From the NCBI RefSeq assembly GCF_002078875.1, contig NC_034414.1, forward strand, positions 8,231,993-8,295,992: a stretch of DNA of 64,000 nt, given 5' to 3'. A model generated the notes under the pieces. The model ran no database searches. It saw nothing but the letters and a program-made list of their open reading frames with translations, and was not told the DNA's origin. The DNA is from Numida meleagris (Eukaryota > Chordata > Aves > Galliformes > Numididae). A program made the position numbers and the translations under genes. Shown piece by piece: positions 1 through 12,600 of the stretch (its first letter is position 1; each line of letters opens with the position of its first letter).

Positions 1-3000
1 AGAATCGCAGGCTGTTCTGTATTCAGACTCGAATGCAAGTAGTGTGTCAGTGCGGGGTCTAGGTTAATAGAGGAATGCTGTGGATCTGGCAGTTTCTCTA
101 AGCGAAAGGTTAAAGCAAAGTGGTAGGAAGTGAGTCTTAAGAACGTAGCTTCTTAAAAACAGTATCCCTTTGTTCACGTATATTTTTTTTATGTTTCTAT
201 TGACTTTTTCTTTTAAATGCATAATATATCTGTCGGGCCAACGGTTAACATGGGGAAAGAAATAAAAAAAAAATGGTAACTACTGTCCATGTTTATCACC
301 ACTGCCTTTGTAAGATGCCACCTTTAAAGAGCAGGTATGTTTCTTCGACATTTGGATCAGAAGGTTTGGCTGCAGGACTGACTCTGAAATACGTGCATGT
401 TCATGTTTATTCAGGTCTTCGATTTGCTGATAGCAGAGGATGTAAATTTCTTTCTATACTGTTACTTCTTTGCAATTAACTCTGACAATTGTTGTAAGTT
501 AGATGCATGCCCACCTGCATATCACCTCTAATTTATAGCAGGTTTGTTAATTGGGCCTGATAGCTGTATGTCAAACAGATGTGCAGATAGGAGAAAAAAA
601 AAAACACTCCAAGTTACTTTGATTAGATCCAAATCCATTCACAGGACCTGACTTTTCTGCAGGGGGTTCTTTTACACAACAGCGTTAAAGGAAGACTCAT
701 TAGGATTTTGTTTGTCTGGTGAGTAATGTGATGTGTATCTGTGGAATGCAGGGATGTATGAATTGGAAAGGTCTATGCTATGCTTACTGATGCCGTAGCT
801 GCCACAGGTTTTTCTTATGGAATGAATCTATCCCCTTCCAGACACAGGAAATGTGCATCTCTCATGCCCTATTCCTTTGCATATGGGCATTTTTTTGTAC
901 TTTTTAGTGATGGAAGATTATAAATCCAAAGATGTCCAAATCAGTTTTAAAATATTAAAAGCTGTATAGAATTGCACTATTGATGTGGCTGGTGACAGAA
1001 ATACTGGAAATCAAATTGAAATTTGTTGGCAATAGTGCTGTCTACCAGCATAAGAGTGAGTGAAAAGCATACATGAACATATTCATGTCCTAGTTTTACT
1101 ACCAAGGGAAACTTGCGTATACAGTAATGTCCAGATTCTGTTCTGCATCCAGGATCTGAGATGTACTGTGCTCGATTCTTCTGAAGACAGGCTGAAATGG
1201 TAGTGACCTGGATTTTTTTTTTTTCCTGTTTGTTTTAATCTCCCTGTATTCCCGTGTTATTTATGCTTATAACTTTGAGCTTACTCAGGATTGCATTACA
1301 GTTTACGTTTCAGGAATGAAGAGGTTAAGAAAGCTTTAACTTACCTCATAAAGACATTCATGTTCTTGTCAGCCTTGAGATTATTGTTATTGTCTGCAAT
1401 CACAAACAAGTCAAAGAGCTGAAATAGATTAAACAAACTTTAGAGTTCATTCTGTACACCACTCAGCAGTTATAGCAATTTTATAGTGCCTCTTTTGCAA
1501 GTTGAAATGACAGCTGCTAGTAAATAGTTTACCAACGTATCCTGTGTTTAAATGAATAAAAGTGTTCATAAAAAACATGTTTTGAAGTTGTTACAATGAT
1601 TTAATATTTAGAAATAAGAAATTTGTAGCAGAAGAAACAACTCTCAACGCCTGACTGCTAGCTGGACTTCACTTCTCTGAGTGCTTAGGCCAAGGCTTTC
1701 CCTTAGGCTATTTTTAATTTCAAGCAGAAATTGAATTTGGGTCAATTTCAGACCTATTACAAGTCACTTTTTGTGTGCTGGCTACTTTGAATACGTCATG
1801 TGATTGAGAATAATGTCATTCGTTGTGCTCAAATACCCTAATGACTTTTTTGTAGGCAACGTTATATTACAAAGCAGTGGTTACATGACGTGTTTCAACC
1901 TCAGCATTAGCTTGGTTTCAGTATGCGATACGAAGAAATCTTGTTGAAACCATAATGCCTGTGGGACATTGACAGGCAGAGCTAAGGAACTAGACACGAA
2001 CTAAAAAAAAGCCAGCATTTTTTACACAGTGCTCGCTGTATCTATATGAAGTCAGGAGATGCAAGAAGTATGACTTCGAATATGTGGTTATTTTCTTTGG
2101 TCATGTTCTCTTACCGACAATTTGCTTGTATACATTACGTTAGCCTGTCATTGTTAAGTCCTTACTTACTGTGTTTAACACATCTGAGTTTTGCTGCAAA
2201 CTTGGATCTTGTAAGCAGCTGACAAACGCGATTTTGAAACATCTGTTTTCATTCCATTATTTATCTTGCATTTTCTTCCATTTAGGGTGGGAATGGAATG
2301 CTTTCACTTATACGCTACTTTTTATTAGCATTGCCTAGTGCTCCTGAGCAAACATTTTGTCAGCTGAAATGTATAAACTTACATTTGTATCAAGTTTGTC
2401 GATCCTGAGGTAGAGTATGAACGAATGCTGCTTTTTTTTGAACCTCAAGAAGGAAATGTTTTTTTTTGTTTTTTTTTTTTTAATGCTGAAAGTAACTCCG
2501 GCAATCTTTTCTGCCGCGAACAAGATGTGTCCATGTGTTGGAAGAAGCTAGATGCTGGAATTCTGTGGTGAAATGTTCTCGTGTCGTTTTGCTTCTTTGA
2601 GTGTATAACATACCTTGGTCTTTTGCTTATTTTTAAAACATCTTGGTGATTTTCTTGAGAGCAGAATTAGACCCTCTTTTATCATGATCCAAAGAGGTTC
2701 AATGTCAGTAGATAAACATCTCTATGAGCAGGGAGACTATTTTTATTTTAATAGTATGCTCTTAACATCATATTAACAAGGTTTTCTTGTTCATAGTGAA
2801 CATTATCTGAAACATTATCTAAAAGCTTATGGAAAGAATATGCAAATTTCAGGTATGGGAATGGCATGTCATAGCTGCATGTGAATACTAGATTCACTAT
2901 GTATGATGTGATTCACAGCATTTAAAACACTGTGTTTTTTCATATTTATTTCATGACTTTCCTCTTTACGAAGCTTTCCTAGTTCAACCAAGAAGAAGAA

Positions 3001-6000
3001 AGTAAACTTGCTTGTTTTATGTAAACTTGAAGCTTAACTTGATAGAGAACCCTACAGAAAAGGGCATGGCAAAATGCAAGGCAAGTCTGGAAAGGATGGG
3101 CGACATAGGAAGAAAAGAAAAAAAGGTTAGATTTAATTTCTGAAAAAAAAAAAAAAAAGAGAACCTGGATGCATGGGAGCAACAAATCCTCCAACCCAGG
3201 ACACCGATCATGAAGCAAACATCTTTAAAAGAACAAGCTTGCTACAGTCCAACTAGTTTTCTGTTGTTTCAGTTTGCAAATAAATTCTTGGAAGACGTGA
3301 AACGCTTCTGCGTGGGCCCTTGTAGGAAAGAAGAAACAATGAAGCTACTTCCTGGTACTGAGGTAGTTGATGTGATGGTTGAGAAAGCTTTTGATAAGAA
3401 TATTGTCTGTTACATTACAAAAATGCCAAAATGTTAATGTTAAAATGAAGTAGAGCCATTTCTGCTGCCTTTCTTCATCACAGCAGTCTTTTGTTGCTGA
3501 GAAAACCGAGCATAATGTGCTGAATCTCGTAGGCAGCTTTAGGTGTCAGACACCTTGCAGACAGGAGGTTCTAGTTTCTGCTGCAAGCTGTTTTGGTAGT
3601 AGAATCAGAGAGAGTTTTGAGAAGAACAGGAAATTGCACAGGGATGTCTGTGGTTGTTTACCAGTAGCCAAATGCCACTGGAAGAAACAGCTGTACTGGC
3701 AATACAGAGTCTCTTTTGTCATCTAGTCCAGCAGCACCGGAGAGGAAAACTAACAGCCTGGGACTTGAATTCAGAGAGGGAGGCCTGAGGGAAAAGGGAG
3801 CTTCACATGAAATTGAAAATGGAAGCAATATGCAGTAGTTTCGATCACAGGCCAGAGCTTTGTAAATCCAGACTTAGAATTTGAATTTCTTTGAGTTTTG
3901 AATTTCTTTTTTGCCAGTATTACTGTGATCAGTACTTCAGTAGACAAACATAGACGTTGAAATTCTTGTCTCACTGCAACCCTCAAAAAAACACTCCTCC
4001 CACTTCTCGCGTGCTCTAGAAGAGTTTTGGTCTTCCCAAGGGTCTTTGAGCAGGGTCCTTTAATCCCATGATGAAAGGAGCCATGTGTCTAAGCGGAATA
4101 TGACGTTAACGTGGGGAACGAAAATTCCTCAGCATGAGCATGTGCAGTGCAAACAGCACTTTTTCTGTTGTTTGGCCTTTATCAGGTAGAGAAAGACTTG
4201 CAAACTGCCTCCAAGTGTGGCTAGAGCTCAGTTTGTCTTGCAGAATTAGACAAGTGATAATAATACAGGAATTATGGATGCTAGTGATGGTTTTGCATTT
4301 CTTCAAGGCATTTGTAAACATTTGGATCCACTAAATGATATCTTCCTGTGGGTCTCATATTTTCTCAGGGAAAAAGGAAAATGATGTTTTCACCATGTCA
4401 TAGATACTTAATGGGTTAAATTATATTCAGACACGGCTTAATTAATCTTGTTTCTTTATGGTGGAAGGTGATTCAGATGGTGACTTTTCTAGAATGCCAT
4501 GCGTGAATCCGGTGCCAGAAAACAGGAGGAAAAAAAACACAACAGGAAATTAATAACGCTAAAACATCCTTGTTCCTTTGCTGAGTAAACTAAAAGGAAT
4601 GTATTTACATGCATTCACTGGAGGCTGTTAAGACTAACTTATTATTTCAGTACAGTAGAATGTAGTGAGTGGGTTGGAAAGAAATACACTCATACTGAAA
4701 TTACTACAGCTTTAACAGAGATGAAGGATGCTTGGTTTACCTCTTCGAGGTCTGTATTTTCCACAGGCCTTCTGCACAATAACGTACTCATATCTCTGCT
4801 CCTTTTTGCGTCGTCAGCTTGTTTAAGATATGTTAGAACACACCTTTTTTTCTGAGATGAGAATAGTTTAAGTTCTTAGCTGAAGAAAATTTCAGTGACT
4901 GTTTTAGTTTACACTAAAATTCTGCAGCTAGAAAGAAAGGTCAAATAAATAGGAAAGGGTTTAGTCAACGCTAAAAACTGTTATGCTCTTCTATAATACT
5001 GTAGGAATTGTCCTTGGTTTTATGTCTTGTGTACATCTTGGATATCTTTGAAGCCGTGGAATAACTTAATCTAGGTTATACTTAGACCCAATCTTTTGTT
5101 CTTTTCAAGGCCTACCTGACAAGTCTGCATTTCTGTGTAGCTAGCATGTTTTGACTTCTTTTCTGAGAAAGGAGAATAAGAGAAGTAAAGTTGAACTGAA
5201 TTAAACTTTGTTGGATTTAGATCAAACAAATCTAAAGGAGTGTAATCTTTTAAATATGAAAAGGTTCTTACTATTTAAAAAAAACATAATTTAATCAAAA
5301 AATAACAAAGATATTATGAAAGTTTTAGACTTCTTTATCTTCTCTTTTTGGGACGTTAGTTTTTTTCATTAAAAGAATTCATTAACTTTCAATTTTAAAA
5401 TGCAGCTATTTCAATAAAACACAATACTGTTACTTGTATGTTTTCTATGTTTATGTTCTATGTTCTGTGTTACTACTTATGTTTTCTATGAAGCTGTCTA
5501 CAAACTTGAAACTCAATATTTTACCACAGGGAACAGTATCACTCTTCACGTGGCAATCAGCACCACTCATATTTTTTAACGTTCTGCTTCAACCTTAAAT
5601 ACCTGTGGCATAGCTCCAACAGAACAGGGATAAGCTGCTCTTCCGTTAACTTTGCCTTCTCTCTTTTCTAGGTCCTAGTGAAATACTGGGGGTGCTTGAC
5701 TTTTCCTAGCCTGAAGATGTCATTTTTCAGATAAGACACTTGTATTTCCTAGTGTCTGACTTGCTACTAGTTTTGAAAGTGCCAAGTATTCAAGAAAGGA
5801 TGAAGTATTAAAATACAGTTTGTTCAATTTGTAAAATATAGTAACTTCAGATTCTTATTTATATAGATCTGTGAGATTCAGTGTTGCTGGTGGAAAAGAA
5901 AATCATGTACTTGCTATTAATAACAGATGTGGAGGCAACATGGGGTTTCAGATGAGGAAGTTTCATAGCTGTAGTTTTGTGGTCTTCATCAGTCTATGTG

Positions 6001-6256
6001 TGACTTTTCCACTCACAGTGTTGAGGCAAGTAACCTGTTCCTTAAGTTATCGCTGATTTATGCGCCTATGTGTAGAATGCTTGTGCTATTGTACTTACCA
6101 CGGCTGAAGTACAAACTTCTGTAACAATCTTCTATTACAAACTTATTAACTGCAATAAACTAGTTTTTTTTTGTCTGAACAAATGTGTGGTAACATGTAT
6201 TATTATATTATTTCAAATAGGGTAAGAATAGATGAAATAGCAAGGTGTATAGGAAC
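1..6256. other. AT-rich stretch without recognisable gene
   Basis: I see no coding exon, RNA gene or recognisable repeat in this stretch. All open frames are under about 80 codons and show no family motif. It holds homopolymer runs (T-rich around 2453-2482, a 16-A run at 3143-3158) and a loose duplication near 5432-5490, where a block containing 'tgttttctatg' occurs twice about 40 bp apart. The texture fits intron or intergenic DNA of a bird. Confidence 0.6.
3143..3158. repeat. A16 homopolymer
   Basis: An uninterrupted run of 16 A. No recognisable retroposon body lies directly upstream on the plus strand, so it is treated as a simple repeat, not as the tail of a processed copy. Confidence 0.8.
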
Positions 6257-6600
6257 TGTTGAGTCACGGCCTGAACCACTGATTGAGCACCTGGAGGAAA
6301 GACCCAGTCAGCCCTGGGAGCACAGGTGAAGGCAATTCACTGTGTGACCGGAAGGGGTGGAGCCTTACTAAGCCTCATTTGAGGGATGACTGCCACTGAG
6401 GAAGGATCTCTGTTTGGAGATCCTTTCTTGGTGGAAGCTTTTCCCTTTAAGTCTGGAATCTTCTGATACGGGTGAGTGATCTACTTCCCTTCCTTTATAG
6501 CACCTTGCTATCGGGATGGTCCTTCCGCCTCTTTTGTAACACCTTTTCCATCGCGTTGATCTTTCCAATCGCTACTCAAGGCCGTACTAAAAAAGGTCAT
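6257..6600. mobile_element. Probable interspersed repeat, possibly a solo LTR (family not identified)
   Basis: This block is GC-richer and compositionally different from the AT-rich DNA on both sides. It opens with TG at 6257 and contains a stretch about 'cagccctgggagcacaggtg' (6310-6329) and a 'ggggtggagcc' segment that have the feel of a bird LTR U3. A TATA-like 'ctttata' lies near 6494, and an A-rich 'actaaaaaagg' near 6586 could be a decayed polyadenylation signal. I see no clean terminal CA and no matching target-site duplication, so both the boundaries and the class (LTR or non-autonomous DNA element) are uncertain. The repeat call rests on texture and memory of similar bird repeats, not on an alignment. 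Confidence 0.4.
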
Positions 6601-9600
6601 CTTACATGGACAACAGTTTAAGTGAGGCTTCTTAACAATTTAATCATAAACAGATTTGGTGAAATAACTGCTAGCAGAAGCGTTCTTAAATAGGTAAGGT
6701 GAAGATAACGTGGGAAATAGAGAAGGTGAAAGAATGTATTTTTTGAATTTAGGAAAGTTACTACTGAAGTACAGAAAAAGAGGTGCTGGCATCCTTAATT
6801 TTCTATGGTTCTACTTAATTTCACCGTGCTAGCTTACATTCTCGGTATTTTTTTCTACTCTTGAGATCGTTCTTTGTGGAGATAATATTTTATGTTTCAC
6901 GTATAGCAGTATTTTCAGAGCAGAAGCTCTCTTTGTTCAGTTAGCACTTAACTTAGTGGAATTTCAGTGTTCAGATATTTCTGTAGTAAGGTTAATCATG
7001 TTAAGGATTTAATCTTACATTTTTTTATAAATCTAGTTAGCTGGTCCTCAGAAGATCGGCGCTCTAACCTTGTGGAAGGGACTGCTTATTCATCCCTTTT
7101 TCCTCATAGAGATATTTCAATAATTTGGGACCATGTTGAAGAGAACAGTTGGAAGGATGAGAACTCAGTGAAGAACAGAGGAGCATCCACGTAGTCTCTT
7201 CCACATAAAGTCACTTTTGTTTTCCTATCTAATTCTGGTGCAATTGAACCAGATGCAGGGACTGAACAAGAGTATTACAAAGATATTTTCTTTGTCCATC
7301 TTTTCCCATACCCTGTGTTCTACATTGCTACAAGATGCAGAGTACTTGTATTTTTCAGTTCAGATCAAGAATGTGGTTTTGGAGTAAAACTCCTAGTTAT
7401 TACTGCTTACTCTTTGGATTACTTTGTGAAATAGTCTCTTAAAGGCGCATAGACTGTGGACACCAAGTCCCCAGTACCAACCAATTTGTTCTACAGTCAT
7501 CCTCTTGGATAGGTGATATGATCTGCAGATTCCCTACTGTTGCAGAGCTCCTCTGCAAGTAATATCCTACATTTCCCCAATCTAAAAGTGCTATGAGTTT
7601 GCTTTTGCTTATGTGCTAAGGCCTTTCAACGGTTGTTGACTCCTGAGTATTTCACTGTATCTATTAAAAATATTTACTTGCTGAGCAGTAATATTTGCTG
7701 CAGGTAGAAATGGTAACAAAACAAGAAACAAACAAAGTAGTTCAATATGTGGCACCAGCCTGAAGTGTGAAGAATAGAACAAATCAAAGACAGTTTTCTA
7801 GGAATCAATGTTGTTGAGCAGCCTAGCCATCAAAAATGTAAATTGCCTTTAGTTTTTTAACTTTTCATTCTACTTTCTTAGTCATTACTTAGGGTGAACG
7901 ACAGGCTGTATCTTAAATTATCCAGATACTATTAATTGGTCACCTACATTACTGAAAAAATGCTTAAAAGCATTCTTTTTGCTGAAGTTTTTTAGTAAGA
8001 ATTCCTCTGTTTTCAGAAAGTAATTTTACTTTCAGAATGTGATTTTTCATTTTGCTAATACTCAAATGCAGCTAGAATAAAAACCAGCCAGGTCGCCTGA
8101 ATTTTCCTCGTGCATTAAGAGGCTGGTGGTAGATGCTACTGACTGCAAGCATGCTGGATATATGGCTGAATAGGCTCCTGTGTATGTCTTCACAACCAAC
8201 AACCAGCTGTAACTGCAACTCCTTGGAAGGAGGGAGAAAAAAGGCTTTGAGCAAAAAAGAGGTAGAATTTTGTAACACTGCAAGTAGCTTTGTCTTTTCG
8301 TCCCCCTTTCACTTCAAATAGAGTTACATACTTTCACTGCCTGCAAAGAAAAAAAACTCTGACTTGAGTATTTGTGTCAGAAGCTCGCATCAGCTCTGAA
8401 GAGCTCAGTGACCCAGACCTCTCACAGTTCTTGCTCAGCTGCCCCAGCTTCTGGCATTGCTTGGAGCAGAGTTAGGCAGTCCAGGTTTTAGCAGCTGGGT
8501 GGGGTTTCTAGGAGGCTGTTTCTCAGGGCTGACGATGAGATGGAGGCTGCAAATGGAATGGGGTGGGGAGCAGGAATAAAAACAATTATCACTTCCTTCT
8601 TTTGAAGGGACTCTGCAGAGTCCAACCACTTCTTAAGGTAGGATTCTTAGTGGAGAGTTGATTAGTCTGCCCAAATATGTGAGTTTGTGTAACATAACAG
8701 AAATCTTAGACTTTATAGGAGATCTACTTGTTCTTGTGGACATGGCCTCTGCACCCCCTGGTTCTGGTTTTTTTTGTTGTTGTTGTTGTTGTTATTGTTG
8801 ATCCAAGAAAGCAAGGCAAGCTCAGGTGTATAGAAGAGGCAAAATAAATCCAGCAAACTCACTCAGAGGTGAGATACATAGGTAAATAAGATCAGACACA
8901 AAAACCTTTACCTTTGGGGGAAATAGTCAATGCTGATAGAATGCTTTGTAAGTGAGATACCTCTGCTGTATGTGTCATCTGTTTTAAAAGCTCTCAAACT
9001 CCAAAAAAGATAAAAATCTGAAGTTCTCAGATAACCAATATCAGGAAACATAATAAGCACTTTTTTTTTTTTTCAAACATAGGTATCGTCATGCATACGC
9101 GTCAGCTCATCTCAATTCTCTCCCCGTATCTGCTCTGTTCCTAGGCCAGACACATTCATATTAACAAGAATTACAACAGTGATGCAGTGCATCAAAAGAT
9201 TGAGAGACTATTATCTGTGGATCCAGGGTAATAGAGAAAGGAGAAATATAATATGTTCTAATCTCTCATTAAACATGATTTTAGGCAGTGGTTCAGATAG
9301 AATAAATGAAAACTGGATTTTGAGACTGCAGACACTAGGTATGTGGAATTCACAAAATCAGGGGCAGTGCTTTAGTGAACAGAATGCAATGTATTTTCAG
9401 GAGAACCAAGTAGAATGTCTCCTGACTGAGTACGCTGCTGAGTAATTACTAAGAGCAGATCCTGCTGTGTATTCAGACAATCTGATTCAGACAACAACAT
9501 CGTCTAATTATGTACAGTTAGATTTTCTGATTTACGGTTTCCTAACAAAGAGCTCATCTTGGAAAATCTATCCTAGGTTTCTTGCTCCTCCACCCATTTT

Positions 9601-12600
9601 TTGGGGGTTTTTTTTTGGTTTTTTTTCAGGATTAGGAAAGAAGGAAAGGTGTTCTTGGCTCACATGAAGTGTGTTGGGGTAGTGATGCGAGCTAATACTT
9701 ATGCTACACGTAGTCTTCAGCTAGTAAGTGCTGGTGTCTGATAACTGAGGCTGTGCTGCCTTTCGTTCTAGGATATCAAAACGTTTTAGATTTGTATAAA
9801 AAGCTGTATTACTTAAATATGCACAGCAAATTTATTTTCTACTGTATTTCAAAGGTAAAAATGAAGATCCAGAGCTTTAAGACAGAGAGCTAGAATTGTG
9901 TTGCAATGATGTGGAAACCAACATTCCTCTGTCTACTAGCCAGCCCTTTTAACTGGGAGGGAAGAGTTTCATTTTAGTAACACATATGAGGAGTTATTTT
10001 GACTCCTTATAATATAACAAATTTCCGTAGTGGGAGAGAGGAGAGGTTACTGCCTGTAGCTACAAGTGTAAATTCAAATAGCATGAAGCTGTTTCTGATG
10101 TGAAGGTGTTCGCAAAAAGGCATGGATCTTGCAACCAAAAAGAGCAAGCAATTTTTTTCTAGCAACTCAAGAAATCTTTAGATATGCTAACAAAATTAAT
10201 CTTAAGGGTTTTTCAGTATTTGCAGGTGAAAGCTGAATACACATGCAGGCTCTGTGGCATCTGTTCATTACAATGCTATTAGTTTTCATTTTATACATTA
10301 TGAATTTTAAACATAGGTATAGAAAACTGAAGTAGTCCATTCACAAAAAAGAAGTCAGTATTTTTTGGTCTAACTAAAGCTACTCTGTGTTTTGAAAGCA
10401 GATTCCTGCTGGAGGTGTGTAACATCTGTTCAAGTGACCTTTCAAGCTGGAAAAAAAATGATTAGAAAGTTTTGTTCTGGGTGTAGTAACTGTTAGCATT
10501 GCTATGGTCCATGCAGTTAAATTTGACCAATTGTAGGTGGTCATCATTCTTTCCTTAAAATCTGTGTGTGCTCATTAATTAGAGGCAGGTAAAAATGAAT
10601 GATGTTAATACATAGCCTGGCTTCCTGGTGAGAAAGCGCAAGTGAAAACATTGCTGTATATAGAACAGTCCCCATTTGGTTTGGTTCATAAAGACTTTAA
10701 ATATCATTAAAAGGGAATAATACTAAATTTTCATAATTACACTTTGTTCCCTTAGCCTCCGCTCAGTCCCATCATCCGCAATGTCAAGGGTGGTTATAAC
10801 TAACTTTGAGAACTGAGATAAACACCTGAACATAGAAAATAATGAAAGGAAGTGCAGTTTACTGACTTCTAACACAGACAGCACGTAGTTCTTCTGCTCT
10901 CATTCATACCTGAAATACGAGTTCACTTAGTTTTGAATTTACCACTGCAATGTTGAATGTTCTTGCTTCTGAATTAACCTAAGGCAGGGCTTGCTTTTAA
11001 GAATTCTTAGTTCTTGGACAGCATTGGTCATCCCTACTTTGTGTGGTGGAAGAGGAAATGTCTTCTGGGCTCAGTTTACTTTCCACTTCACATCGATGTT
11101 GATTGCTTACCTCTGTGTTTCAAATTCCGAATCACTTGGGATTAACACTGAAATTTTCATTTTTAAATATTTGTCTCACAAGATGGCAGCATTGCTTCAG
11201 GAAATAAAATTGCATTTGGTGCTTAGGATGTCTTGAAGTTTTTATAATTTGTTTTATACTGTGTTAACTGAATTTACATCAGTCATATGATTGGAAGAGT
11301 TTCATTCACCTTCTATGTTTGTAGGCTGTGGCATGAAACAAATTGGAGGACTGTAATTCAAGTTCTGTGATTTGTATTGGAACTGTATGACTGTTTTAGT
11401 TGTCATTATTGTAGTGGTTCTAATTAAGACTGTAGCTGCGTTTCTGAGAGTTTAGCTCTATGTAAACCTGGAGTACAGTTGCTTCAGTTGCACTGAGCGG
11501 AGATACTTCACAGGAAATTGAGTTTCACGTTCATGTGTATTTCCCTTCCTGTCCACTGAGTGCTTTTATTCTTTCAGGAATTGATCCTACTCTGATGTCA
11601 AGGATCGTGTAGAGTAAGTTCTATAAAGGAGATACAGGCAGCAAATAGGAGGGGAAAAGAACTAACTTTTGATTCTTGTGTTTTGTTCAAAGCACGAATA
11701 ATCAGGAATGATAGAAAAGCTGCATTTTGAACCATTGCAAGCATTCAGCTTCAGTTAGTTCAGGGTAATCCCTTTACTTGATTTTGAGGCAGCACTGATT
11801 GACTTCTAAAGGGATTAGATTTAATTTATTTCTTATTGTGAAATCTGATCTATGAAATTGACCCTTGCTGTGTAGAGTAAAAAGCTGGGACATACAGGAA
11901 CCCTCACTGTGTTATCTTGGATGCAGCTGAGCTGCCCAGGAGTACAGATTTTCTTCAAACCCCTCTTTTCCTGCGGTTCTCATTTCACAGCATGAGTTGC
12001 TAGCTGAAGGATAATATTTTCTAATGCATATGGCAGTTTTACACCTCTGTTCAGATATTCCACTTGGTGAAAATGCTAACAAGACTATTTTCATTTTTAA
12101 ATCAGGAAAGTATTTTCCATGATTGCCTGGAGAAATGTGTCTTTTCTACTTCAAGTACTGAGGGAAATAAACCTTGCTATCCTGAGTAGCAACAGTTATT
12201 ATTTTAAGGACGTATTGGGTGATGTGCTAGAATGCTTTAATAAAAAAATATGTGAAGTGTTATATTTTCATTTTCTTGAAGACTATGCTGAGGACGAAAA
12301 GTAAGCTTGCCTTTCTTTCCAATTCTCTAAATCTCATGTGTTAATATACAGTTTTTACTTAGAGGTGCTCACGTAGCTTGCACTTCCAGGAGTAAGGTAA
12401 AATTAATCTGCAAGTGTAATTCTCTATCAAGCCCAAGTCCTTTGACTTTATGCTTAGAGATATTAAAATTCATATTTTTATGCTTTCCCAAACTGCAACG
12501 TATAAATCGCTTATGTGGTTTCTTCTTTATTGTTCAGAGAGAATTTTATTGGTGCCGTCAGCCAGCCTCTAGTGATTCACAGTATAGCCTTCGTAACACT

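Noticed and set aside
3210..3437. 75-codon plus frame preceded by a pyrimidine/AG site, looking like a last exon
   Set aside because: The translated sequence is charged and protein-like, but no family was recognised and no polyadenylation signal or upstream exon was found.
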